Shown here in pieces: positions 1-7,847 of a stretch of 7,916 nucleotides of DNA (position 1 is its first letter; each line of letters starts with the position of its first letter). The stretch is from an uncultured Flavobacterium sp. (GTDB lineage Bacteria > Bacteroidota > Bacteroidia > Flavobacteriales > Flavobacteriaceae): NCBI RefSeq assembly GCF_946220915.1, contig NZ_CAMIHH010000132.1:1-7916 (forward strand). Reading direction: 5' to 3'. The notes beneath the pieces are model-generated. The model saw only the letters and a list, made by a program, of their open reading frames with translations. It did no database searches and was not told the origin of the DNA. A program made the position numbers and the translations under genes.

Positions 1-1
1 A

Positions 2-439
2 AACAAAATAGATTATAACCATTTTAGAGCCTACGAATTAGAGGCGTACTATCAGGAACTTGATTGGAATTGGGAGTCTGGTTTTAAAGATAAAACTATT
101 CTTTGGACCACAAAGCACGTGACCGGTTTCAACCATAGTTGGAGAAAAGCATTGCGATTTATCTTGTTATCAGCATTAGGATTTTATACTTTGTTTTTCA
201 TCGCTGAAAATTATGCTTTGCGATTATCTTGGTCGGGGATTCCTCAATATATAACCGGCTATTTTCGCTTTCTTTTGGTAACCGATTTTTATAATCCCTT
301 AATTCAAAATGGAAGGGAATACATTTTAAGTGATGGTTGGAACCATGTAATAAGTTGGTTCCTCTTTATCCTCGGCAAAATCTTCATCGCCTTCGGCATT
401 TACGAAATGATCCAGGCCTTCCGAAAATTCAAGGCATAA
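2..439 (+). CDS. C-terminal part of a two-helix membrane protein (5' end outside window)
   Basis: The frame is open from base 2 to the TAA at 437-439, so this is the last 145 codons of a longer gene. A GTG at 119 is only an internal codon: the same frame upstream encodes a plausible soluble stretch, FRAYELEAYYQEL, followed by a Trp-rich segment. Two hydrophobic helices follow, the first near FILLSALGFYTLFFIAE and the second near WFLFILGKIFIAFGIYE, and the protein ends in IQAFRKFKA. The FRA.E...Y...L motif and the GxIFIxxGIY...QAFRK tail match, from memory, a flavobacterial membrane-protein family whose N-terminal part often carries pentapeptide repeats. The function is unknown and I assign none. 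The gene is about 33% GC up to base 360 and about 45% after that, while the sdh genes are richer. No strong terminator follows the stop codon. Confidence 0.75.
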   Translation, partial: NKIDYNHFRAYELEAYYQELDWNWESGFKDKTILWTTKHVTGFNHSWRKALRFILLSALGFYTLFFIAENYALRLSWSGIPQYITGYFRFLLVTDFYNPLIQNGREYILSDGWNHVISWFLFILGKIFIAFGIYEMIQAFRKFKA

Positions 440-552
440 CCGCCCCTACAGAAACGCAGCGACTGTGTTTAACTTATACACCCTAACCACCAACATTCAA
501 TAACCTTTGAATTATTTTAAGTATTTAACCCTAAAAAAATACAGAATATAAT

Positions 553-574
553 TTTAAAGGCAAATACCTTTAAA
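553..574. repeat. 8-bp inverted repeat upstream of the sdh promoter
   Basis: TTTAAAGG (553-560) and CCTTTAAA (567-574) are perfect inverted copies around the 6-base loop CAAATA. The right arm is followed by TATTTCCC. It lies 114 bases after the upstream stop codon and about 40 bases before the -33 element of the sdh promoter. It could be a weak terminator for the upstream gene or a binding site for a regulator. The T tract is poor and the surroundings are AT-rich, so chance is also possible. Confidence 0.45.
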
Positions 575-615
575 TATTTCCCACTTTATACTCATTATAA
601 ATTAGTGCGCAAAGG

Positions 616-646
616 TTGTAGCTTTTGAGTTTCTGCCGTAAATTTG
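616..646 (+). promoter_or_regulatory. Bacteroidota-type promoter of sdhCAB
   Basis: TTG at 616-618 and TAAATTTG at 639-646 are separated by 20 bases. This fits the TTG-N(17-23)-TAnnTTTG consensus used by the primary sigma factor of Bacteroidota, with every fixed position of the -7 box matched. Transcription would start near 650-653, giving a leader of about 35 bases before the sdhC ATG. The leader shows no Shine-Dalgarno sequence and is A-rich just before the start, as is usual in this phylum. Confidence 0.75.
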
Positions 647-685
647 TTTGATTTTTCAAAACTTTACCTTTTTTAAACAAACACT

Positions 686-1576
686 ATGGCAAAATCTGCA
701 CTTTTGAAGTCCTCCATCGCGAAAAAATACTGGATGGCTTTAACAGGTTTATTTCTCTGCCTGTTCCTGGTCGGGCACTTACTTGGCAACTTACAGCTCA
801 TCTTCGCCGACGCGCTTGCGTTCAACCAGTATGCGCTGTTCATGACCACCAACCCGGCAGTTAAGATCCTATCGTACCTTACCTACGCCTCCATCCTGTT
901 CCACGCTATTGATGGCATCATCCTTACCGTGCAGAACCAAAAGGCAAGGCCGGTAAAATATGTAATGAACAAACCGGAGAAAAATACCGTTTGGGCTTCA
1001 CGCAACATGGCCGTCCTGGGTACGATCATCCTCATCTTCATCGTAACGCACATGGTAAACTTCTGGGCAGTGATGCACTTCAAAAAAGACATGCCGCTGC
1101 AAATGATCACCCTTCAGGGACAGATGCCGGGCATGGAGCAGAAACTATACATTACCACCGGCACTGGCCAGTCAAGGTTCCTGGCCGAAAACGCTGTTGA
1201 TGGCAAGAACATGATTAAGGAGGGCAACAAGTTTTACGCCCTTATCCCAAAAGACGGCAACGATACTGCCGCAAAAGGGAGTGAAAATAGAATGGAAAAA
1301 GTATACTTTGCCGAGGGTTACAAGGACCTCCACAAAATCACGGTAGAGTTTTTCCAGGATGAAAAATACGGGCTTATCGCTACAATACTTTATGTGCTTG
1401 CCATGGTGGCGCTGGGTTTTCACCTGTACCACGGCTTTGGCAGCGCATTCCAGTCGCTGGGTGCCAACAACCCTAAATACAACGGCTTCATCAGGGGCTT
1501 TGGTTATGCGTTTGCCATCATTGTGCCGTTCCTGTTTGCCATCATCCCGCTTTACATTCACTTTTTACACAAATAA
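686..1576 (+). CDS. sdhC: Succinate dehydrogenase cytochrome b558 subunit (membrane anchor)
   Basis: This is the di-heme membrane anchor of complex II, passing electrons from SdhB to the quinone pool, probably menaquinone. Five hydrophobic helices are visible at about residues 15-40, 59-83, 106-131, 229-256 and 269-294. That matches the Wolinella FrdC and Bacillus SdhC fold, with anchor and hemes on one polypeptide. Candidate axial heme ligands are H31 (GHLLGN), H73 (LFHAID), H122 (THMVNFW) and H246 (GFHLYHG, fitting HxxxG), one in each of helices 1-4. At 296 residues it is clearly longer than the roughly 200-260 of those two homologues. The extra length is a polar loop at residues 133-228, predicted to be periplasmic. 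The start follows a strong promoter and gives the typical MAKSALLKSS beginning. It is first in the operon, with sdhA 15 bases downstream. Confidence 0.95.
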   Translation: MAKSALLKSSIAKKYWMALTGLFLCLFLVGHLLGNLQLIFADALAFNQYALFMTTNPAVKILSYLTYASILFHAIDGIILTVQNQKARPVKYVMNKPEKNTVWASRNMAVLGTIILIFIVTHMVNFWAVMHFKKDMPLQMITLQGQMPGMEQKLYITTGTGQSRFLAENAVDGKNMIKEGNKFYALIPKDGNDTAAKGSENRMEKVYFAEGYKDLHKITVEFFQDEKYGLIATILYVLAMVALGFHLYHGFGSAFQSLGANNPKYNGFIRGFGYAFAIIVPFLFAIIPLYIHFLHK

Positions 1577-1591
1577 TCAACATCAGTAATT

Positions 1592-3598
<2,007 letters not shown>

Positions 3599-3610
3599 AA
3601 TACAAGAGAT

Positions 3611-4372
3611 ATGGCTTCTAATAAAAATATAAACATCAACCTGAAAATATGGCGCCAGAAGGATGCCAAAACCAAAGGTAAAATAGAAACATACAAACTT
3701 GACAATGTGTCAACCGACAGCTCTTTCCTTGAGATGCTCGACCAGTTGAACGAACAGCTGGTGAACAACCGCCAGGAGCCCGTAGCATTCGACCACGACT
3801 GTCGCGAGGGTATCTGCGGCATGTGCTCGCTATATATTAACGGGCGAGCACACGGGCCTGATACGGCAATCACAACGTGCCAGCTACACATGCGTACATT
3901 TAAGGATGGCGACACTATTTACGTAGAGCCATGGAGGTCGAAGGCATTCCCGGTCATCAAAGACCTTGTAGTAGACCGCAGCGCATTCGACAGGATACAG
4001 CAGGCAGGCGGCTTCGTATCGGTAAACACTACCGGGCGCACCATTGATGCCAACGCTACCCCTGTGCCTAAGCATGATGCCGACAGGGCTTTTGAAGCAG
4101 CGGCATGCATTGGTTGCGGTGCGTGTGTGGCAAGCTGTAAGAACGGTTCAGCCATGCTATTTGTAGGTGCCAAGGTATCGCAGTACGCATTGCTTCCGCA
4201 AGGAAAGGTGGAGGCTACGCAAAGGGTACTTAATATGGTAAGGCAGATGGACGAGGAAGGATTCGGGAACTGTACCAACACCGGCGCATGCGAGGTGGAA
4301 TGCCCTAAAGGTATTTCCCTTGAGAACATTGCGAGGATGAACAGGGAGTACCTTTTCGCAAGTGTTAAATAA
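3611..4372 (+). CDS. sdhB: Succinate dehydrogenase iron-sulfur subunit
   Basis: This subunit carries electrons from the SdhA flavin to the SdhC hemes and quinone through three Fe-S clusters. C64, C69, C72 and C90 (CREGICGMC plus a later Cys) form the ferredoxin-type [2Fe-2S] site. C166, C169, C172 and C176 (CIGCGACVASC) together with C221, C227 and C231 (CTNTGACEVEC) supply the other two. By analogy with E. coli SdhB, C166/C169/C172/C231 bind [4Fe-4S] and C176/C221/C227 bind [3Fe-4S]. All ten or so expected cysteines are present. The 253-residue length is normal. The gene starts 12 bases after sdhA and is the last of the operon, with a terminator hairpin about 25 bases past its stop codon. 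There is no sign of damage. Confidence 0.97.
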   Translation: MASNKNININLKIWRQKDAKTKGKIETYKLDNVSTDSSFLEMLDQLNEQLVNNRQEPVAFDHDCREGICGMCSLYINGRAHGPDTAITTCQLHMRTFKDGDTIYVEPWRSKAFPVIKDLVVDRSAFDRIQQAGGFVSVNTTGRTIDANATPVPKHDADRAFEAAACIGCGACVASCKNGSAMLFVGAKVSQYALLPQGKVEATQRVLNMVRQMDEEGFGNCTNTGACEVECPKGISLENIARMNREYLFASVK

Positions 4373-4395
4373 TAATTGCCTGATTCAGATATTAA

Positions 4396-4424
4396 GAGCA
4401 TCTTTCGGGATGCTTCTTTATTTA
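4396..4424 (+). terminator. Rho-independent terminator of sdhCAB
   Basis: AGCATC (4397-4402) pairs with GATGCT (4409-4414) around the loop TTTCGG, extended by a G-T pair at 4396/4415. The stem is followed by the T-rich run TCTTTATTTATT. It lies 23 bases after the sdhB stop codon and before the promoter of the next gene, which is where an operon-ending terminator is expected. Confidence 0.75.
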
Positions 4425-4466
4425 TTCGCATAACATTGGTGCCTGCCTGATAAACCCATGTTAAGA

Positions 4467-4500
4467 TTGATCGTAATCCTTGTACGCCCATGTATATTTG
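4467..4500 (+). promoter_or_regulatory. Bacteroidota-type promoter of the amidase gene
   Basis: TATATTTG at 4493-4500 matches TAnnTTTG at every fixed position, and a TTG lies at 4467-4469, 23 bases upstream and at the long end of the allowed range. Transcription would start near 4505, about 20 bases before the ATG at 4526. The -7 box overlaps an in-frame ATG at 4490, so that codon would not be in the transcript; this decides the start in favour of 4526. Confidence 0.6.
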
Positions 4501-4525
4501 CATTGGGCTATATAACACGCATTAC

Positions 4526-5290
4526 ATGAGAGTATCCCTTATACAAACCTCCCTTATTTGGGAAGACCCGCAGGCCAACCGCGCCAACTTTGAAAAACTT
4601 ATCAACGGCATTGAAGCAACCGACCTTATTATCCTGCCGGAGATGTTTGCTACTGGCTTTACAATGAGCCCAATTAGTGCAGCCGAAATCATGAAGGGCG
4701 ATAGCGTTGCGTGGATGAAGCAAATGGCCGCTTTAAAAAGCTGCGCCATTACCGGCAGCCTCGCTATTAATGAAAACGGGAAATATTACAACAGGCTTCT
4801 GTTTGTTCTCCCGGATGGAAAAACAGAAACCTATGATAAAAGGCATTTGTTTTCGCTGGCAGGAGAAGAGAAAGCCTATACCGCCGGAAGCGAAAAACTA
4901 ATCATAGGGTATAAAGGCTGGAAAATATGCCCGTTGGTGTGCTATGACCTGAGATTCCCCGTGTTTGCACGTAATGTGGAAGAATATGACCTGTTGCTTT
5001 ATGTAGCCAACTGGCCATCGCCGCGCATATTTGCATGGGATGCGCTCCTGAAAGCACGCGCCATCGAAAATATGTGCTATGTAGCAGGCGTAAACCGTAT
5101 AGGGGAAGATGCCAACGGCCATCCCTACCCGGGACACTCACAAATTGTGGATTGCCTGGGTGCAACTGTCATTGATGCTGAAAACGATGACGGTGTTTTT
5201 ACTGTGGAAATGGACCGTGATAAAATGCTGGAAATACGAGCGCGCTTCGGGTTTTTAAATGACCGTGACCGCTTTACCCTCCAAGATTAA
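4526..5290 (+). CDS. Nitrilase-superfamily amidase, YafV/omega-amidase-like
   Basis: This is a carbon-nitrogen hydrolase of the nitrilase superfamily, predicted cytoplasmic. The catalytic triad is visible: E39 in ILPEMFATGF, K105 in YDKRHLFS and C139 in LVCYDLRFPVF, with E113 or E114 as the extra active-site Glu. YDKRHLF, YTAGSE and CYDLRFPVFARN match, from memory, E. coli YafV and the omega-amidase group, which hydrolyse 2-oxoglutaramate and 2-oxosuccinamate to the 2-oxo acid and ammonia. The 254-residue length fits that group. I chose the ATG at 4526, which gives MRVSLIQTSL, because the longer form from 4490 would begin inside the -7 box of the promoter. The stop codon lies inside the 3' end of the convergent lipoprotein gene, a 17-bp overlap. 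Family assignment is firm; the exact substrate is inferred. Confidence 0.88.
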   Translation: MRVSLIQTSLIWEDPQANRANFEKLINGIEATDLIILPEMFATGFTMSPISAAEIMKGDSVAWMKQMAALKSCAITGSLAINENGKYYNRLLFVLPDGKTETYDKRHLFSLAGEEKAYTAGSEKLIIGYKGWKICPLVCYDLRFPVFARNVEEYDLLLYVANWPSPRIFAWDALLKARAIENMCYVAGVNRIGEDANGHPYPGHSQIVDCLGATVIDAENDDGVFTVEMDRDKMLEIRARFGFLNDRDRFTLQD

Positions 5291-6905
5291 AGGACTGTTC
5301 CACATCCCAGTTTTGCCTTACGTCAATAAGGTCGTCTCTCCCATTGGTAAACCATATTACTTCTTCGGGCTGGCGCTTATCCCTATAACTTCCCGTATCC
5401 CACTCCCGGTTCTTATTATCATCATAAATAACGCGAAGGTGATATTTATCAGGCAGGATCGCATCAAAATTGATCTGTGTCTCCCCTTCGGAATAATAGG
5501 TTTCCTTAACCTCGCCCTTGGCATTGGTCAGTTCCAGGATCAACGGGAAGCGATTTACACCTTCCAGCCTCACCCTCATATTGCCATACTCGCTATAAGT
5601 CCTTGTGGATAACGAATATTTCAGGGAATCTGATGGTGTATTATAAAAATCGGTCATAGCGCCGGGGAGAAACATAAAAGTGTACTTCTGGCTTTCTTCT
5701 TTGGTAAAATCAAACTCAAGCTCCTGTAGAAAATCATTATACACATAGGTATAAGGAACCTGTACAGAATCTTTATTGGTAAGCCTTATCCTGGTCGTAT
5801 CAACAGCTACCAGAGGCGTAGATGGCTTCAGCATGAACTTTTCCCTGAAATGGATCCCACCCTTCTGCACTGCTTCGACTTTAAGCGAATCCGCAGCCTT
5901 CATTTCCTTGAACTTCACATTAAAATCTTTTATCGAATCCCGGTGGCTCACCTGCACTTTCAGCGAGTCGGCTACTATTCCGCGCGGCAGCCAGACATTA
6001 AGAGAGTCTTTGCCCTGGAACTTTGTAATAACAGAAGCAATGTCATCGATCCCGGCACCATTCCTTACTTTCACTCTCATATCCTTAGGATCGCCTTCGT
6101 AACCTGCATACAACCTGTTGGAAGATGCCTGCGATGGCCTTACGGCTTTAAAAGCGGGGGTTTCCTGGAAAAGTTCCAGCTGATACCCGGCCACTACGCT
6201 GTCGGGCACGCTTACGGTCTCGTTCAGGAACGCTATCTTGTCTGCCTTAGGGTCGAATTTATAATTATTGTTCTTGTCCTTGAGCGCTATCAGGTGGTAT
6301 CTGCCTTCCTTAAGGTTTTCCAGTGAAAAATTCACCATGCTATCGAGCGTATTGGTCACATATCGCGGCCTTTCCTTGTAAATGGTAGAGTCGTTAAAAG
6401 TTTCATTGGCTTCATACAGCATTACGGTAACAAAATTATCTGCCTCACGGGAATAGGCATCCTTGATGCCGCCTTTCAGGCTAAGCGAATCGATATAAGT
6501 ACCGGTAGAAAAAATGAACTTGAATTGCGAATACGGGTTACCCTCATTGTTGTCTGTAATGCTCTGCCCGAAGTTGAAACTGTAGGTTGTATTTTCCTGT
6601 AGTGTATCCTTGATCTTTATGCTGATGAAACGGCTGGCGCTGCCCATGGGGATAATTTCCGGCTGGTATTTCATTGGCGGCGAAATGATCATCTGCTTGT
6701 TGATATCCTTGACCTTGATGTATTCGTTAAAGTCAATGCGTATTTCTCTGCCTTTGAATTCGGTGCTCATGTTGCGCGGCGAACTCCCAACGAGTATTGG
6801 GGGAATTGTATCTTTCGCGCCTCCTGTAATGCCGCCACGCTTGGCACACCCTGTGAGCGTTATGGCAATAAAAAATATATAAAGGAAAAATCTACTTTTC
6901 AGCAT
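5274..6905 (-). CDS. Ig-like-domain lipoprotein, conserved in Bacteroidota, function unknown
   Basis: The N-terminus is a lipoprotein signal: K3 and R5, a hydrophobic core at residues 6-17, and the lipobox LTGC with C20 as the lipidated Cys. No acidic residues follow the Cys, so there is no obvious flavobacterial surface-export tag and a periplasm-facing location is likelier. Residues about 30-136 (GGAKDTIPPILVGSSPRN, then IRIDFNEYI and MIISPP) match the bacterial Ig-like Big_5 type, with the GG.KD..PP opening common in Bacteroidota homologues. The remaining 400 residues are beta-rich and low in Cys. Two similar segments near residues 201-231 and 486-519 each have YHL followed by DxNxNxxxD. 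The 543-residue length is plausible for the family. The gene follows the comF-family gene by 67 bases and converges on the amidase gene. No role is assigned. Confidence 0.85.
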   Translation of the reverse strand: MLKSRFFLYIFFIAITLTGCAKRGGITGGAKDTIPPILVGSSPRNMSTEFKGREIRIDFNEYIKVKDINKQMIISPPMKYQPEIIPMGSASRFISIKIKDTLQENTTYSFNFGQSITDNNEGNPYSQFKFIFSTGTYIDSLSLKGGIKDAYSREADNFVTVMLYEANETFNDSTIYKERPRYVTNTLDSMVNFSLENLKEGRYHLIALKDKNNNYKFDPKADKIAFLNETVSVPDSVVAGYQLELFQETPAFKAVRPSQASSNRLYAGYEGDPKDMRVKVRNGAGIDDIASVITKFQGKDSLNVWLPRGIVADSLKVQVSHRDSIKDFNVKFKEMKAADSLKVEAVQKGGIHFREKFMLKPSTPLVAVDTTRIRLTNKDSVQVPYTYVYNDFLQELEFDFTKEESQKYTFMFLPGAMTDFYNTPSDSLKYSLSTRTYSEYGNMRVRLEGVNRFPLILELTNAKGEVKETYYSEGETQINFDAILPDKYHLRVIYDDNKNREWDTGSYRDKRQPEEVIWFTNGRDDLIDVRQNWDVEQSFNLGG

Positions 6906-6972
6906 GTTGTATTCTTTGACAGCACAAAATAACGATTATATCGCGTGGAATTAAAATGTTTTTGGAAAATCT

Positions 6973-7653
6973 TTATGAGTGCGCAAAGGCCATGGCTACG
7001 ACACTTACGCGCGAACCCGGAATTTTGAGCAGTTCCCTGCCGCAGGCTTCCAATGTTGAGCCTGTGGTGATAACATCATCGATAAGCAAAAAGTGCCTGC
7101 CATGGTCGGCATCGGTAAAGTTTACCCTGAATGCCGTAGCAATAGCGGCACGCGCAGCGAGGTTTTTCTTCGTCTGCGTTTTAGTGTGTACGGCCTTTAC
7201 CAGAATACCCTCATTGTAGTTTTTACCCAACCCTGATGCCAGCGCCCTTCCGAATTCCGTTACCTGGTTATAGCCGCGCTGCCGCAGTTTTTTCGGGTGC
7301 ATCGGTACAGGAATGATGTCCGTTACCGATTGCAGGGCTTCTACACTTTTAAGGTCGTGAACATACCACTCGCCCAAAAGCCCTGCCACATCCTGCTGCC
7401 TGCGGTATTTAAGGTTATGTATCATCTGCTGTACCACCCCCTCTTTATGGAAATACACAAAAGCCGAAACGTGCTCAACCGGCAGCCGTCCATAGAACTT
7501 TTTGTATGCCTCATTCTCCGGGTTCTGGTGGTGCAGGGTAAACGGCATGTCGTGGCGGCAGGCGGTGCATATTACATCTTCGCTTTCCAGCAAAAGCCCG
7601 TTGCAGCCGTTGCAGGTTTTCGGGAATAACAGGTTGAAAAGGGCGCGGAGCAT
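6973..7653 (-). CDS. ComF-family phosphoribosyltransferase-like protein
   Basis: This is a cytoplasmic ComF/GntX-family protein, linked in some bacteria to uptake and processing of transforming DNA; its biochemical role is poorly settled. The N-terminus has a zinc-finger pattern C14-x2-C17 and C29-x2-C32. The type I phosphoribosyltransferase core follows: IIPVPMHPKKLRQRGYNQ at 113-130 is the family's signature region, and FLLIDDVITTGSTL at 188-201 is the PRPP-binding loop with its paired aspartates. The 226-residue length is normal. The start at 7653 gives MLRALFNLLFPKTCNGC, typical of the family, with no better Met upstream. The gene stands alone with no comFA helicase neighbour. The lipoprotein gene 67 bases downstream may share its transcript. 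No convincing promoter could be placed upstream. Confidence 0.9.
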   Translation of the reverse strand: MLRALFNLLFPKTCNGCNGLLLESEDVICTACRHDMPFTLHHQNPENEAYKKFYGRLPVEHVSAFVYFHKEGVVQQMIHNLKYRRQQDVAGLLGEWYVHDLKSVEALQSVTDIIPVPMHPKKLRQRGYNQVTEFGRALASGLGKNYNEGILVKAVHTKTQTKKNLAARAAIATAFRVNFTDADHGRHFLLIDDVITTGSTLEACGRELLKIPGSRVSVVAMAFAHS

Positions 7654-7679
7654 TTGATGTTTTTCGATAAAGATATGTC

Positions 7680-7742
7680 TATTTTTACAAAAATGTGCTT
7701 AAATTTTTTTATGCTAAGATTATTTTCTTATTTTTACAGAAA
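7680..7742. repeat. Two short direct repeats in the divergent spacer
   Basis: TATTTTTACA occurs at 7680-7689 and 7729-7738. The match extends to 13 of 14 bases (7680-7693 and 7729-7742), with start points 49 bases apart. The first copy overlaps a dyad, ATTTTT-AC-AAAAAT at 7681-7694. They lie between the divergent comF-family gene and the partial gene at the right edge, so they may be operator copies. The very low GC content makes chance repeats likely too. Confidence 0.4.
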
Positions 7743-7747
7743 ATAAT
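7719..7747. repeat. 10-bp perfect inverted repeat in the divergent spacer
   Basis: ATTATTTTCT (7719-7728) and AGAAAATAAT (7738-7747) are perfect inverted copies separated by 9 bases, TATTTTTAC. Each arm has a single G or C, so a hairpin would be weak, and the site lies between two divergent genes where a terminator is not expected. A dimeric repressor site is the most natural functional reading; chance in AT-rich DNA is the alternative. Confidence 0.45.
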
Positions 7748-7817
7748 ACTGAAAGGAGTTTGTTATTTTTGTTAATAAGCCAAGTGTTCCTGCGTCTTTA
7801 TTGTAGGTTCGAATACT

Positions 7818-7825
7818 TATTTTTG
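7818..7825 (+). promoter_or_regulatory. Candidate -7 promoter element for the right-edge gene
   Basis: TATTTTTG fits TAnnTTTG and ends 22 bases before the ATG at 7848, the same range as the amidase promoter. The -33 element is poor: TTG at 7801-7803 gives only a 14-base spacer. A second TATTTTTG at 7764-7771 also lacks a -33 partner. T-rich sequence makes such matches common, so confidence is low. Confidence 0.35.
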
Positions 7826-7847
7826 CATATGTAAGATATTTTGCCTA

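Noticed and set aside
495..512. 6-bp inverted repeat ATTCAA / TTGAAT as terminator of the left-edge gene
   Set aside because: Short stem with one G-C pair and an interrupted T run; too weak to call.
1172..1561. 129-codon open frame on the minus strand inside sdhC
   Set aside because: Shadow of sdhC; the translation is not like any family I recognise and no start signals are present.
3919..4518. 199-codon open frame on the minus strand across sdhB and its terminator
   Set aside because: Antisense to sdhB, crosses the sdh terminator and the next promoter, and the translation shows no family features.
5241..5258. GC-rich run followed by T tract near the amidase 3' end as a terminator
   Set aside because: The self-complementary part GAGCG/CGCTT leaves no loop, so no stable hairpin forms before the Ts.
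5850..6326. 158-codon plus-strand frame inside the lipoprotein gene
   Set aside because: Antisense to a gene with a clear signal peptide and conserved domain; it has no plausible promoter or product.
6925..6932. TTATTTTG on the minus strand, 19 bases before the lipoprotein ATG, as a -7 box
   Set aside because: Second position differs from TAnnTTTG and there is no TTG 17-23 bases upstream; read-through from the comF-family gene is as likely.
7668..7675. TATCTTTA on the minus strand as a -7 box for the comF-family gene
   Set aside because: The final G is missing and the nearest TTTG gives a spacer of only 12 bases.
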